Positions 11,347 to 21,168 of a stretch of 64,000 nucleotides of DNA are shown here, one piece after another (the stretch's first letter is position 1; the number at the start of each line of letters is the position of its first letter). This DNA is from Paraburkholderia megapolitana. GTDB lineage: Bacteria > Pseudomonadota > Gammaproteobacteria > Burkholderiales > Burkholderiaceae. The position numbers and the translations under genes were made by a program. The notes below the pieces were generated by a model. That model was not told the DNA's origin. It made no database searches and worked only from the letters and a program-made list of their open reading frames with translations. Location of the stretch: NCBI RefSeq assembly GCF_007556815.1, contig NZ_CP041744.1, forward strand, positions 1 to 64,000, written 5' to 3'.

Positions 11347-13002
11347 ATGAGACATCATCCATCCAGACGCTTCGAAAATCGTCTGTCGCGCATCGCCCGT
11401 TCGTTGCTCCTGGTTGCTGCCGTCGTGTCGGCATTCGCTTTTCCAGGCGTGGCGCGGGCCGATATCGGCAGCGATCTCCTCACGATCATCCTGGACGCGG
11501 CCAACAGTTTTTTTAATGTGACCAGTCTTACCGTTGATGCTTTCAAGAACTTCACCACATCAAATAACGTTCAGGAATCGACAGTCGCCCCGGCAAACTG
11601 TGGTCCCGGCTCGAATCCCGAAACCGGGTTGCAGGGGCAGGTACCTGAAGCAGATCGCACGAGTGGTCGCAGCCGGCTAGGCTATAGCTGCAATCTTCAA
11701 CTGGTAGGGCAATACAAGGGCGAAGGCGCAATCGCGGTTGACCCTTCTACCGGCACGTGCGCCTATAACGCGACCAGTTCCGTGAACCCTTTGCAGTTAC
11801 GTTCACCGGGCGTGCAGGTGATCGACGTGTCTGACCCGACGCAACCCTACCTGTCGACCACGCTGACCAGCCCCGCCATGAAATCCGGCACCGGCGAGTC
11901 TCTGAAGATCAGTGAAACGCGAAAATTGCTGGGTGGCGTTTCCGTGGCGCTGCTTCCCTCCCTCGAAGGTGGTCTGTTCTTCGACCTTTACGACATCTCG
12001 GACTGCAAGCATCCGAAATTGCTTAATGCCTGGCACAACACCAACCTGACCATGCCGGCTCTTATCCTTGGTCATGAGGGTACGTTCAGCCCTGACGGCA
12101 ACACTTATTGGGCCGCGGGCAACGCCGGTGGACCGCTTGCCGCTATTGATGTCAGCGATACAGCCAATCCTACCGTTATCTGGGATGGCCTGACAGGACT
12201 GCCCGCCTCGCATGGGATGTCTCTCAGTGCGGACGGCAACCGTCTCTATCTCGCATCGACGTTTATCGGCGGTGTAGAGATTTTCGACGTCAGTGAGGTG
12301 CAGGCACGCAAGCCAACCCCGCAAATAAAAATGATAGGCAGTGTTTTCTGGAAGGGTGATCCGCTCGGGCCATTTACCAGTGTCCAGTCGCCAATCAGCG
12401 GCACGATCACGCAACACACTATCCCGGTAACCTATAAGGGGAAGCCTTATCTTATCGCCCCCGATGAGGCCGGGTCGCTCGGTATTCACGTTGTCGATAT
12501 TTCAGACGATACACAACCCAAAGAGGTTGCCCGGTTTAATCTGGCGATCATGAGCAAGGGTAACGAATCGATCGCCCAGAATGATATGTTCGGCGCTCAC
12601 AAGATTCTCGGAATTCCCGTCGTTCCATATATTCACGATGTATGGACCTACGATGCTCATTACTGCACGGTCGATCGCGCGAATGATCCGACAGCGCTCG
12701 CTTGCGGTTTCATTCAGTCGGGTATTCGCATCTTCGATATTCGTGATTTTAATCATCCGAAGGAAATCGCTTACTTCAATCCGCCGGCCCAGTCACCGAC
12801 TCATCCCCTGGAGGGAAAGGGACAGGGACTGCAGGGCTCCTATCACGCCAATCTCGCGGCCCTTACCCCTCTAACGGATCTCAGCGCGGACTGGTGCATG
12901 TCACCGCCGCGATTTGTGAGCTCGAACCAGTTGTGGGTAAGTTGCATGGACAACGGCTTCATGGCGCTGCAATTCACCAACAACGCCTACCCTCTCCACT
13001 GA
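11347..13002 (+). CDS. Secreted LVIVD-repeat (beta-propeller) protein
   Basis: A 551-residue exported protein. Signal peptide is about residues 14-38 (LLLVAAVVSAFAFPGVARA). The body consists of repeated blades of LVIVD type: VQVIDVSDPTQPYLSTTL, PLAAIDVSDTANPTVIWDG, GVEIFDVSEVQ, GIHVVDISDDTQPKEVARF and GIRIFDIRDFNHPKEIAYF. Such repeats form beta-propellers of largely unknown function, often extracytoplasmic. It lies between the OmpW gene and the DUF305 gene, five bases from the latter. A role with lipid or steroid-like substrates is suggested only by context. Confidence 0.8.
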   Translation: MRHHPSRRFENRLSRIARSLLLVAAVVSAFAFPGVARADIGSDLLTIILDAANSFFNVTSLTVDAFKNFTTSNNVQESTVAPANCGPGSNPETGLQGQVPEADRTSGRSRLGYSCNLQLVGQYKGEGAIAVDPSTGTCAYNATSSVNPLQLRSPGVQVIDVSDPTQPYLSTTLTSPAMKSGTGESLKISETRKLLGGVSVALLPSLEGGLFFDLYDISDCKHPKLLNAWHNTNLTMPALILGHEGTFSPDGNTYWAAGNAGGPLAAIDVSDTANPTVIWDGLTGLPASHGMSLSADGNRLYLASTFIGGVEIFDVSEVQARKPTPQIKMIGSVFWKGDPLGPFTSVQSPISGTITQHTIPVTYKGKPYLIAPDEAGSLGIHVVDISDDTQPKEVARFNLAIMSKGNESIAQNDMFGAHKILGIPVVPYIHDVWTYDAHYCTVDRANDPTALACGFIQSGIRIFDIRDFNHPKEIAYFNPPAQSPTHPLEGKGQGLQGSYHANLAALTPLTDLSADWCMSPPRFVSSNQLWVSCMDNGFMALQFTNNAYPLH

Positions 13003-13007
13003 GAAAA

Positions 13008-13736
13008 ATGCTTTCAAACACACGGTTGCTCTTCGCTGGCTCACGCTGGCGAAGGGCCGTATTTTTCGGATTGACTTTTGCTCTCGGCGCCTTCATTGGT
13101 CTTGCCAGTGCCATCGCCTGCCTGCGCCACACCATGATTGATGAAATCAGAACGCTGGTCGGGGGCGGTGCTGTCGATATCGGTTTCAGCCAGGCCATGA
13201 TTGCGCATCATGATCAGGCCGTGTCCATAGCGCGTATCGCCGATACGAGCACGTCGCCGCAGGAAAAGAATATTGCAGAGGCGATCATCAGCAACCAGTT
13301 GATACAGATCGGGCAGATGAGAGGCTGGCTGGAGATATGGGGGAAAGACGAACTGCCGAAAGACTACAAGATGTCCTGGATGCTGCCGACTGGCAAAGGT
13401 GATCAGGTACTCTGGACCTCGTTTCGAGCGATGTGCGGCCCGGATGTCGGGATGCCGGGACTCGCAAGCGTCGATGAAATGACAGCGTTTCGCAAGGCCA
13501 GGGGGAAACAGGCTGATGTGCAGTTTCTTCAGTTGATGATCCGGCATCACCAGGGCGGCCTGCCGATGTTGCGCTACGCCGCCCTCAATGCGGAGTCCTA
13601 CCTGGTGCGCTCGCTTGCCTATTCGGAGCAGTTCGAGGAGGTCCAGGAAATCGCCTGGATGCAGCAGCAGCTTTCACTACTGGGTGAAAAGCCGCTTCCT
13701 TTCCGGCTTGCTGATCGTCTTTCCACCACACCATGA
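13008..13736 (+). CDS. DUF305-family protein, membrane-anchored
   Basis: A 242-residue protein with one N-terminal transmembrane segment (AVFFGLTFALGAFIGLASAI) and a periplasmic DUF305 domain. The two signature histidine pairs are visible in AMIAHHDQAVSIA and LMIRHHQGGLPMLRYA; they suggest metal (often copper) binding, though the function is not established. The start at 13008 follows the LVIVD stop at 13002, and the pair is frequently seen together. An upstream in-frame start inside the previous gene was rejected. Confidence 0.85.
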   Translation: MLSNTRLLFAGSRWRRAVFFGLTFALGAFIGLASAIACLRHTMIDEIRTLVGGGAVDIGFSQAMIAHHDQAVSIARIADTSTSPQEKNIAEAIISNQLIQIGQMRGWLEIWGKDELPKDYKMSWMLPTGKGDQVLWTSFRAMCGPDVGMPGLASVDEMTAFRKARGKQADVQFLQLMIRHHQGGLPMLRYAALNAESYLVRSLAYSEQFEEVQEIAWMQQQLSLLGEKPLPFRLADRLSTTP

Positions 13737-13847
13737 ATGTCTCTGGATCTGTTGCAGGCTTTGTCAGTTGGTCACGACTACGTCACGAAGGCAATGGAGA
13801 GCAGGTCTCTCAATGAGTATCTGCATGGACCTCGCCTTTGTTGTTGA
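13737..13847 (+). pseudogene. Short ORF cut by repeat R
   Basis: An open frame starting MSLDLLQALSVGHDYVTKAM overlaps the TGA of the DUF305 gene (ATGAATG arrangement) and ends after 36 residues at a TGA formed by the first bases of repeat R at 13842. This suggests the 5' end of an operon gene truncated by the element. The family is not recognised. Confidence 0.4.
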
Positions 13848-13872
13848 GGCTCGCAAATTCTGCTAGCCATGG
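13842..13872 (+). repeat. Terminal-type repeat R, copy 2
   Basis: TGTTGAGGCTCGCAAATTCT then GCTAGCCATGG. It differs from the 4133 copy at a few positions. It again truncates a gene by giving it a TGA stop, and is followed directly by MITE copy 1. Confidence 0.6.
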
Positions 13873-14117
13873 AAGCCGTTAAAAAGGCCGGGATGTTCCT
13901 TGCCAGGGCCACGACAGACGTTGCTGCCGGACAGTCCCACGCACGCGATGCCGGATTCCCGGTAGCCCTGTGAAGCCGCATACCTCAACGCGCCGGACCA
14001 CCGCTCCATCGCCATCAGCGAACTCACGAACGATTGTGCAGCGCATGTTGCCTGCCGTCTCGTAGACAGGGAAATGACCCCGTTGCGTGCCTACTTCCCG
14101 GCCTTTTTAACGGCTTC
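13871..14117 (+). mobile_element. MITE copy 1 (degenerate)
   Basis: A roughly 247-bp copy of the element also present at 20907 and 22708, with ends GGAAGCCGTTAAAAAGGCCG and the inverted complement. It has several point changes and small indels relative to the other two copies and lacks their outer TGTTGAGG on the left, where repeat R abuts. It is therefore the oldest or most eroded copy. Confidence 0.75.
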
Positions 14118-14118
14118 G

Positions 14119-14160
14119 TGTTGAGGTTCGTTAATTCCGCTAATAGGTACGTTAATTCTG
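14119..14160 (+). repeat. Variant R end with paired direct repeats
   Basis: TGTTGAGG is followed by two spaced copies of CGTTAATTCYGCTAATA (starting near 14129 and 14150). The paired sub-repeats resemble transposase-binding sites at the end of a Tn7/Tni-like transposon different from E1. The remaining bases to 14299 show no gene. Confidence 0.45.
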
Positions 14161-14511
14161 CTAATACAGCCCGGTTCTTTGTGGGTACCGACTGGGGCTT
14201 GCCGAAAGGGTGAGGGACCAGGATGCGTCGAGGCGACGAAACGATGCACGTTTTTACGGCTCATACGGTGCTGGGCGGCTCGCCGGCATGTGCAGCAAGC
14301 GTAGACCGAATTAAAGTTGTCACAACTTCGCTAATAAAGTCGTCAATTCACACACCAGCGCGGTCAGATCGACCAGAACATCCGTAAATTCAACAGGTTG
14401 GTTCAAGCGCAATAAAGTTGTCACCGACAACGCACCGCGCGGGTGTCAACAGCGGGTAGGGTCCTGGCCGGTTGGTGGTGAAACGGGGATTGCTGCTATA
14501 CGTGTCGTCGT

Positions 14512-15255
14512 TCACGATGATAGCGATCGTGATCGTGTCGGTCGCCCGCCCAGACAACCTTCGTGGTCGTCGTTGCTGAGGCCGAAGCTGCCTGAGATGC
14601 GATCATAAAAGCGCCGTGAGATAGCGGTACGATGCGCCTTGCGCATGACGGGCTTTGTCGACAGGGATGGAGGATATCCATAGCTGTAGAGCGTACGGCA
14701 CCAGGCACAACGATACGGTGACTCTACGAGGTTCGCATTCAGGATGTAGGGCGTCTCGCCTCCACAATGCCGACATCGCGTTTCCAGCGCACGTCCATGC
14801 GCTGGGCAGCGATATTCGCTGAACATCTGATACGTCACGCTGTGATAGCCTCGTCCCGCGCACTGACGGCAATATCGAAGGACCGGGTGGTAGCGTCCGT
14901 GCAGGCCGGCGTCGAGGAGTGAGGCGTGCAACACCTTCGCGGGCAGGCGAAGCATGCGGCGCACGCGCCTCACGTCGATAATATCGCGCATCGGCTCGAC
15001 GCCTTCGTAGGGGTCGACGTCAACCCCCATCAGGTGGACAAGCACATGGCCTGGCAGTCCGTTTGCGCGTGCGAACTTCCACAGGATGGATATGATCGAT
15101 TCTCCTGGCATCAGCCACCTGATGTCGAAGACGTAGCCCAGTGCGGGTGTCAGTTGCCGCTCGTCGAGTGTGAGAATCGGAAAGCGCAGCGGGCTGAGCG
15201 TCGCGCCTTCACGCAGGGGCGAGCACGCGACCGATAGCATGACGGGACTGGACAT
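14512..15255 (-). CDS. tniQ: TniQ/TnsD-like target-selection protein, apparently truncated
   Basis: About 247 residues. Residues 30-90 form the TniQ N-terminal region (PGESIISILWKFARANGL, PAKVLHASLLDAGLHG). A zinc-finger set follows (RYCRQC, RCPAHG, RCRHCG, RCAWC). The protein then stops shortly after, whereas the homologue of E2 has 453 residues, so the C-terminal target-recognition half is missing. TniQ/TnsD proteins bind target DNA and recruit the TniB/TnsC ATPase. The start at 15255 overlaps tniB by 47 bases; the longer upstream frame is out-of-frame tniB sequence. Confidence 0.7.
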   Translation of the reverse strand: MSSPVMLSVACSPLREGATLSPLRFPILTLDERQLTPALGYVFDIRWLMPGESIISILWKFARANGLPGHVLVHLMGVDVDPYEGVEPMRDIIDVRRVRRMLRLPAKVLHASLLDAGLHGRYHPVLRYCRQCAGRGYHSVTYQMFSEYRCPAHGRALETRCRHCGGETPYILNANLVESPYRCAWCRTLYSYGYPPSLSTKPVMRKAHRTAISRRFYDRISGSFGLSNDDHEGCLGGRPTRSRSLSS

Positions 15256-16186
15256 AGCCGCAGTGGTGAACTGCGTGGGCCCACAAGGAGGCCTCGGGGC
15301 AATATCCCGGCGCATCCTTGAGTTCGCTATCCTTGAGGGCAATCTCGACGGCGCGCGCAAACGACTCCATCGGGATTTCGAGGTTGCCCGGCAGACTTGC
15401 CTTGTGGTGAGCTGCCTCGAAGGTTTTCCACAATACGGCCGCATCGTTGACGAGCCGATAGCCGGCATCAAAAGCCTGCGGCACGTAAAAGCGCGTGAAG
15501 CTCCATTGCGTGCCCTCGGGATAGGCGGTCTGGTCGTAGCCGTTCAGGCACGTGGCAACATCCCCGGCATCACGGATGCCGTAGAACGCAAGCTCTTCGA
15601 CCATCAGGCGCGCGACTATCTGCGTCTTGCGGGCGATCTGCAGCGCAGTCTTCTGTGCGAGCAGTTCCTGCTGGCCGACGAGGAAGGTGAGAAGCCTGAT
15701 CTGCTGCCGGTCGAGCGCATCGTGCACATCGCGCAACCATTCGTATTCGTTCTCGTTGTAGCGTTGTGCCTCGTCGCAAAATAGAAGTACGGTACCGCTA
15801 CCGGCGCGGGCGGCCGCTTCGCGAATGCGCAGCGAAACGCGCATGCGTTTGGCTGGATTGCTGCCGGCGTTCGGGTCGTGGTCGCCGATAGCCTCCAGCA
15901 GGTTCGCGAAGAATGGCCCCTCGGCGTGCCGCGGCTTGTGTTCACATTGCGCGTGGTAGCTCGTCATCTTCGGATACTCACGCGCGAGCAGCAGGCGTAC
16001 ATACTCGATGGCGCGCGTCTTGCCGATCCGGGGTGGACCGTAGATGAGTGCGCCCATGATGCGGTAGCGCAGGCAACGCCCGACGAGGTCGTAGAGCGTC
16101 TCGATCGCGGGCGTGGCGATACGGTAGTTACCCGTGACGAGCGGATGCAGAGACGGATCGATAGGGCGTGGGACGTGGAGCGACAT
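15209..16186 (-). CDS. tniB: TniB/TnsC-like AAA+ transposition ATPase
   Basis: A 325-residue AAA+ regulator that links target-site proteins to the transposase. Walker A is YGPPRIGKT near residue 49-57 and Walker B is VLLFCDEAQ near 133-141, followed by LLTFLVGQQELLAQK. It sits between tnsB and tniQ in one minus-strand operon. Its counterpart in E2 (26261-27244) shares the same blocks (GRPRIGKT, MFADEAQN, FLVGQSQLVAQK) but is clearly diverged, so the two elements are related rather than recent copies. Confidence 0.88.
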   Translation of the reverse strand: MSLHVPRPIDPSLHPLVTGNYRIATPAIETLYDLVGRCLRYRIMGALIYGPPRIGKTRAIEYVRLLLAREYPKMTSYHAQCEHKPRHAEGPFFANLLEAIGDHDPNAGSNPAKRMRVSLRIREAAARAGSGTVLLFCDEAQRYNENEYEWLRDVHDALDRQQIRLLTFLVGQQELLAQKTALQIARKTQIVARLMVEELAFYGIRDAGDVATCLNGYDQTAYPEGTQWSFTRFYVPQAFDAGYRLVNDAAVLWKTFEAAHHKASLPGNLEIPMESFARAVEIALKDSELKDAPGYCPEASLWAHAVHHCGYVQSRHAIGRVLAPA

Positions 16187-16212
16187 GACGATCTCCCATG
16201 CAAACGACGGGG

Positions 16213-18210
16213 TCAGAAAACCTGGCCGGTACCGATACCGAGCTTGCGCGGTCGGACCGGCTCAGGACAGACAGCATCGGCGACCGGCTGGTCCGTGTTT
16301 GTTGCTGAAATGGGCGGCGTTGCCGACACGGCCACCCCGGTCATTGTCACCGGCCCTGACGGCGTACGCACCGTGGGCGCGCCGGCGAGAATGCGTGCAG
16401 CCTGCGCGAGCTCGGAGGCGGCCTTGCGTGTTTTCTTCGCTGCGACGAGCTTGGTCTGCACATATGCTTCGATCGGGTTGGCGCCGGGGATGGTTCGGGC
16501 ACGCTTGCTGCCTTGCAGTTTCCGGATCTCCTTGCGCAAGGTCAGGTTGTGCGGCATCACCCGCCATGCGCCCTGGGCATCGAGCACGCCGAGCTCAGTG
16601 CCATCGGCAAGGAATGCGCGTACACAGCGCAGATCATCAGCGTTCATGTAGACGTGCAACGTCTGACCGATCAACTGCGCGCTGCAGGCGAGTACCGCGT
16701 TCGTGTAACGCACTCCGAACAGATTGATGTGCGGGCGAACACCACGTTCGAGGTAGCCCGCAACGCGACAACGGCGAGCCGACTGCATCAGGCACAGCGT
16801 GCGGCGATGCCGCTCGGGTAGCCAGGTCAGCAGCGTTTGCCTGCCGCGCACGAAGTATTCCATCGCCTCAAGCGGCGTGACGCTGTTCAGACCACTGTGT
16901 GGCGTACCGTGGTAGCTCGCGATCGCGTATTCGATGAGCTCCTCCAGTTCGTTGAGCGCAACGTACAGGCGCAGGTTGCCTTTGGGATCGGCGAGGGCGC
17001 GGCGAAGATCGCGTGGGTGTGAGCCCGTATAACCAGGCAGACGCGAGGACAGGCGGCTCGCAATCGTGCCGAAGAAGCGCTCGATGTAGGGACGCTCGTC
17101 GGGACTGTGCTTCGGTCCGGCGTTGACGGCACAGCCAACGAATTCGCAGAGCGCCGCAAGTGTTTCGGCCGCCAGGTTTGCCTTTGCGTTGTCGAGCTTC
17201 ATCCATTCCCAGCTCACGTAGGCGAGCTCCGGCAGGCGCTGGGAGGCAAAGCCATCCTGCGGCCCACAGGCGAGGCCGGGGATCGTGAAGGTGGGTACAT
17301 GATGAGGCTCGAGCGCTTTCTCGACAGTTTTGATCACATCGTAGCGGCTATACTCGCGGGCCAGTACGAGGTGATAGCCGAGCACCATGCGCGTGCACAC
17401 GTCAATGATTACGAGCAACCACACGCGCTCGATCTCGAATTCGTGCGCAAAACCCAGCGGATCGCGCACAACCACCTTGAGCCGGATGTCGAGCCGGTGG
17501 CCGTCGAACTCGACCACCTGATAGGGGCGCGTCGCCGCAGGCGTGGTCGCCTCGTCCGGGCGCGGCAGTCCCTTGAGATGGGAGGCGCCGGCCGCACGGG
17601 CAGCCGTGCCGAAACCGCGCAGGAGTTCCGCCTTGACGCGACCCGACAGCGAGCGAATGGCGTGACCCACGGTGTTGAACGGATAATCGGCAGCCGTCAG
17701 GCCCAACTGCCGGCATTGCTGCAAGAATTCGGCGTGCAGTGCCTGCAAGCCGCGCAGGCGTGTGCGCAGCCCCTCGTCGGCCGGAATCTGGTCGAGCTTG
17801 ATGCGGCGCTGCCTGATCTGCAGGATGAGCCATGCTGCCAGCAACGGATAGCGCTCGAACAACTGCGAAAGCGCACCGACGGCGCCGCGACTGCCGCGCT
17901 CGCCGCACACCGTGACGGGCCGCACACGCACGTATCCAGTCACACGCGCATGGGCGATGAGCGCACGGAATCCGTAGAGACGCCCGTCGGGATGCTGTGC
18001 GATGGCCCGCTCGAGCAGACGGTAGAGTTGCCGACGGTTGACGCCGGTCGCTGTCTCGATATCCTTGACGGATTCGCCACGTGCGTAGCGCTCGATGGCC
18101 ACGATGCAATTCTTGATGCGCTCGCGCGCAGACGCCTCGAGCCCGGTCCAGGCGAGCGTCGGCCATGTGGCAAGATCCAGTTTCTGGAACTCCGGTTTGC
18201 GGCGACTCAT
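16213..18210 (-). CDS. tnsB: TnsB/TniA-like DDE transposase
   Basis: A 665-residue Mu/TnsB-class transposase. N-terminal helix-turn-helix segments (VKDIETATGVNRRQLYRLLE, residues 48-67) are followed by the rve catalytic core: Asp236 in VVEFDGHRL, Asp340 in MKLDNAKAN and Glu377 in PYIERFFGTI. The C-terminal Mu-type beta-barrel region carries FGVRYTNAVL. It would cut and join the element ends listed for E1. The start overlaps the end of tnsA by four bases (ATGA), which indicates translational coupling. Confidence 0.9.
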   Translation of the reverse strand: MSRRKPEFQKLDLATWPTLAWTGLEASARERIKNCIVAIERYARGESVKDIETATGVNRRQLYRLLERAIAQHPDGRLYGFRALIAHARVTGYVRVRPVTVCGERGSRGAVGALSQLFERYPLLAAWLILQIRQRRIKLDQIPADEGLRTRLRGLQALHAEFLQQCRQLGLTAADYPFNTVGHAIRSLSGRVKAELLRGFGTAARAAGASHLKGLPRPDEATTPAATRPYQVVEFDGHRLDIRLKVVVRDPLGFAHEFEIERVWLLVIIDVCTRMVLGYHLVLAREYSRYDVIKTVEKALEPHHVPTFTIPGLACGPQDGFASQRLPELAYVSWEWMKLDNAKANLAAETLAALCEFVGCAVNAGPKHSPDERPYIERFFGTIASRLSSRLPGYTGSHPRDLRRALADPKGNLRLYVALNELEELIEYAIASYHGTPHSGLNSVTPLEAMEYFVRGRQTLLTWLPERHRRTLCLMQSARRCRVAGYLERGVRPHINLFGVRYTNAVLACSAQLIGQTLHVYMNADDLRCVRAFLADGTELGVLDAQGAWRVMPHNLTLRKEIRKLQGSKRARTIPGANPIEAYVQTKLVAAKKTRKAASELAQAARILAGAPTVRTPSGPVTMTGVAVSATPPISATNTDQPVADAVCPEPVRPRKLGIGTGQVF

Positions 18211-18842
18211 GATGTGGCCTCGGCAGCGGCAAACCGCGTGAGCAGCGACAAGGTCTCCGTGTGCAACTCCGGCGCCTGCACACGTCCTGCGTGCAACAAT
18301 CCGAAAGCTGCGGCTCGGGCGAGCACGGGATCTCCAGTTGAGAACTCGCGCTCGATGGCGAGCAGCGATTGTGGTGTCACGACGAAACGTTCGATCGCGT
18401 TGAGAAGCGATGGCGGTACGAGGCCGCGTGTGGCGATGAGTGCGGGCAGCATACGTTGCCAGTTGTCGATCCAGACGCGCGCGGCCGCCAGTTCGGCCGG
18501 CTCGATGCGCCGCACGGGTGGCGCATCAGTGTCGAACACTGCGAGTTGCAGCCGGGCGTCATCCATTACCACCGGATCAGGCAGGATTACTAACTCTTCG
18601 CGATCAACAAAATTCACCCAGAAATCGACGACACGGCGTTGTCCGTCCAGCCTGACCAGGCCGGGGCGTTCGCAGAATGTGTGTACAGCCGGATCGGATT
18701 CGAGCATCAGCCATGCTTCGAGCGCGCAGCGCCGATAGAGCGTCAGGCGTCGCTGAAGCTTCAGGCTGAACGCGTCGAACCTGTGTGCGTTGCGTGGACG
18801 TGTCAGCGCGAGCGGCTCGACGCTGCGCAAGGAATTATCCAT
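18207..18842 (-). CDS. tnsA: TnsA-like endonuclease homologue with incomplete active site
   Basis: A 211-residue homologue of TnsA, which cuts the 5' strands in Tn7 transposition. ALEAWLMLESDPAVHTFCER followed by VVDFWVNF matches the TnsA nuclease N-terminal domain, with Glu42 and Asp73 as likely metal ligands. The segment that normally reads x-V-E-x-K is EELVILPD, with no lysine. This suggests weakened or lost nuclease activity, or a shifted catalytic residue. First gene of the E1 operon. Confidence 0.75.
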   Translation of the reverse strand: MDNSLRSVEPLALTRPRNAHRFDAFSLKLQRRLTLYRRCALEAWLMLESDPAVHTFCERPGLVRLDGQRRVVDFWVNFVDREELVILPDPVVMDDARLQLAVFDTDAPPVRRIEPAELAAARVWIDNWQRMLPALIATRGLVPPSLLNAIERFVVTPQSLLAIEREFSTGDPVLARAAAFGLLHAGRVQAPELHTETLSLLTRFAAAEATS

Positions 18843-19020
18843 CTGATCAATACCTTACGAGCGGGATTCGAAGTCTAGACCGTGAATTGACGAATTTAAT
18901 GCGGATTTATGCGAATTGACGACTGTATTTTGTTGGGACTGCAAATAAAACTGTCAACTCAGCCACGTGGTGCGTTGCCAGTCGGACTCCCCGAGGTGAC
19001 GACTTTAATTTGCTCTACGG

Positions 19021-20898
19021 ACGCTGGGCGATCTGATTGCATTCTGCAACCGCCGCGGCGGCAACTGGTGGCGGCCGGTGCCGCGCATCGGACTGCTGCG
19101 GGCCCGCGTGCTGGTCGCCTGGCTGCGCCGGCACGAAGCGAGCCTCGGCGTGACCGTCGCCAGCGACGTCGATGACGTGGATCCGCTGATCATTCAGGCT
19201 GCGCCGGCGACTTCACGCGTGATGCTCGTGCCGGCCGGCACCGTGTCCACCGGCGAGACGCCGGCCGCGCTGGCGCCACTCGAGCGCGTCGACGTGCCGC
19301 TCGCGCTGTCGGGTGCCGCCGGCACCAACCGCGCGTCGGGGCTGTGCTACCTGCACGCGAAGCACGATATCGACGTGATCCGCGCCTACCTGAACCGGTA
19401 TGTTGAGCAGCCTTCGACGCTGCTTGCCTACAGGCGGGAACTCGAACGGCTGCTGCTGTGGGCCGTCACCGTGCGCGGCACGGCGCTGGCGTCGCTGAAC
19501 GTCGAGGACTGCGAGGCGTACAAGGCGTTTCTGGCGTCGCCCGGCGACGGCTTCAAGGGTCCGCCGGTCGCGCGCGCGTCCGGCCGCTGGCGGCCATTCG
19601 CACCGGGTGGATTGTCTGTCTCGTCGCAGCGCTACGCGACCCGCGCACTGCGCGCGGCGTTCGACTGGTTCGTCGACGTGCGTTATCTCGCTGGCAACCC
19701 ATGGCGCGCGGTGCGTGACCCTCGACCTGTCAAACGTGCGACGGCGATGAAGATCGAGCGCGCGCTTCCGGCGACCTTGTGGGCAAGCACCCGTGTGTTC
19801 GTTTCCGGTCAGTGCGAAGGCGACGGGCCGGATGCGCCGCGCTGGCGGGCCGCGCACGCGCTGCAGCTGCTGATGGGTGACTCCGGGCTGCGTGTTGCGG
19901 AGGCGGCCGCGGCGACACGCGATTGCCTGCAGCAACTGCCGGCCGATGGAGACATGGCGGACAGCTGGCAGCTGGCCGTCATCGGCAAGGGCAACAAGGA
20001 GCGGATTGTGCCGGTGAGCGCGGCATGTGTGGCCGCGATCGCTGCACACTGGGCCGACCGCGGCGAGGATTTCGGCGACGCGGGTTCGACCCGTGCGCTC
20101 ATTGCGCCGCTGGTGATTCCGCCGACGCCTCGCGCGCAACGAAAATTCGGCACGGCAGCGGAGGAGGGCGCCGACACCGAACACCAGTCCACGGATGACG
20201 CCACCGATCGCAGCAGCGAACAGGGGGGCTATTCGGTGCGCGGCGCACGCGGCCTGATTGCATGGATGACGCGGGAGTTGCTCAAAAGGATGCCGGATCT
20301 GTCGGAATCCCAGCGCGCGCAGCTGACGCGTACATCGCCGCACGCGTTCCGTCACACGTTCGGCACCCAGACGGTGGCGAGCGGTGTGCCGCTCGATGTG
20401 ACGCAGCGGGTGATGGGGCATGCATCGGTCCAGACGACGACGGTGTACGTCACCGCCGAGCAGCAGCGCATGCGGCGTGAGCTGGGGGCGTATTTTGGGA
20501 AGCTGGATCCGGCGCCGGTGGCCGTGCCGATGTCCCATGCGATGACTGAACCAGGACCTGGGCTACCTAACGATGGACTGTCTGTTGTCCTGAAGCAGGA
20601 TGACGCGTCGATGCGCACAGCGACGGTCGTCCTTTCGCTGCATATCGAAAACAACAGTAAATTCGTCCGCGGCCGTACACGTGTGATCGGCCACATCGAG
20701 CACTGGATCCTCGAGGACTACGAGGCACGAAAAATATCCGGCAATGAATACGAACTGAAGGTGCCGTACGAAACTGACGACGAGCTGGGCGATCTGATGG
20801 CCGGGCTGCTCGACGAAATCCAGGCCGCGGCCGATGACCGGCACTGCCACTCTTCCAGTGAGGCGAGGCTTGCCGGCAGCGACAGGATCTGGGACTGA
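19021..20898 (+). pseudogene. Large tyrosine recombinase, N-terminally truncated by E1
   Basis: The frame is open from the E1 end at 19020 (TLGDLIAFCNRRGGNWWRPV) and has no start in the native region; GTG at 19078 would be the first usable codon. It contains the SAM-like core-binding domain (YVEQPSTLLAYRRELERLLL) and the catalytic domain with GDSGLRVAEAA (Arg), SPHAFRHTFGT (His-x-x-Arg) and GHASVQTTTVYVT (His and Tyr). The last 120 residues (from about 20540) are an unusual extension containing VVLSLHIENNSKFVRGRTRV. The catalytic residues are present, so partial activity cannot be excluded. Confidence 0.75.
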
Positions 20899-20906
20899 TC
20901 GACAGG

Positions 20907-21168
20907 TGTTGAGGGAAGCCGTTAAAAAGGCCGGGAAGTAGGCACGCAGCGGGGTATCGTTTTCCTGTCTACGAGACGGGAGGCAACATGCGCTGCACAG
21001 TCATTCGTGAGTCGATGATGGCGATGGAGCGGTGGTCCGGCGCGTTGAGGTAATGCGGCTTCAGGGCTACGGGGAATCCGGCATCGGGGGCGTGGGACTG
21101 TCCGGCAGCAACGTCCGTCGTGGCCCTGGCAAGGAACTTCCCGGCCTTTTTAACGGCTTCCCTCAACA
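20907..21168 (-). mobile_element. MITE copy 2 (262 bp, inverted)
   Basis: The ends are perfect 33-bp inverted repeats beginning TGTTGAGGGAAGCCGTTAAA and continuing AAGGCCGGGAAGT. The interior is nearly identical to copy 3 (22708-22969) but in the opposite orientation. There is no transposase gene. The minus strand carries an open frame from one end to the middle (AGKFLARATTDVAAGQSHAP onward), also present in copy 3. About 90 bp to the right, up to the HxlR gene, hold no recognisable gene. Confidence 0.85.

Larger units (their letters stand above)
14300..19019 (-). mobile_element. Tn7/Tni-like transposon E1 (tnsA-tnsB-tniB-tniQ)
   Basis: The ends are inverted: CGTAGACCGAATTAAAGTTG at 14300 and, on the minus strand from 19019, CGTAGAGCAAATTAAAGTCG. 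Each end carries further internal sites with an ATWAAAGTYGTCA core (for example 14331-14350 and 14410-14425 on the left; 18880-18945 on the right), as expected for TnsB/TniA binding. The four minus-strand genes tnsA, tnsB, tniB and tniQ fill the element. No matching 5-bp target duplication was seen (GCAAG left, GACGC right). The right end abuts a recombinase gene lacking its N-terminus. 14300-14511 contains only end repeats. Confidence 0.7.

Noticed and set aside
17107..18738. 543-codon open frame on the plus strand
   Set aside because: It lies wholly opposite tnsB/tnsA of E1, has no domain-like pattern and reflects third-position GC bias.
19213..20538. 441-codon open frame on the minus strand
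   Set aside because: Antisense to the tyrosine recombinase; Arg/His-rich shadow of a GC-rich gene.
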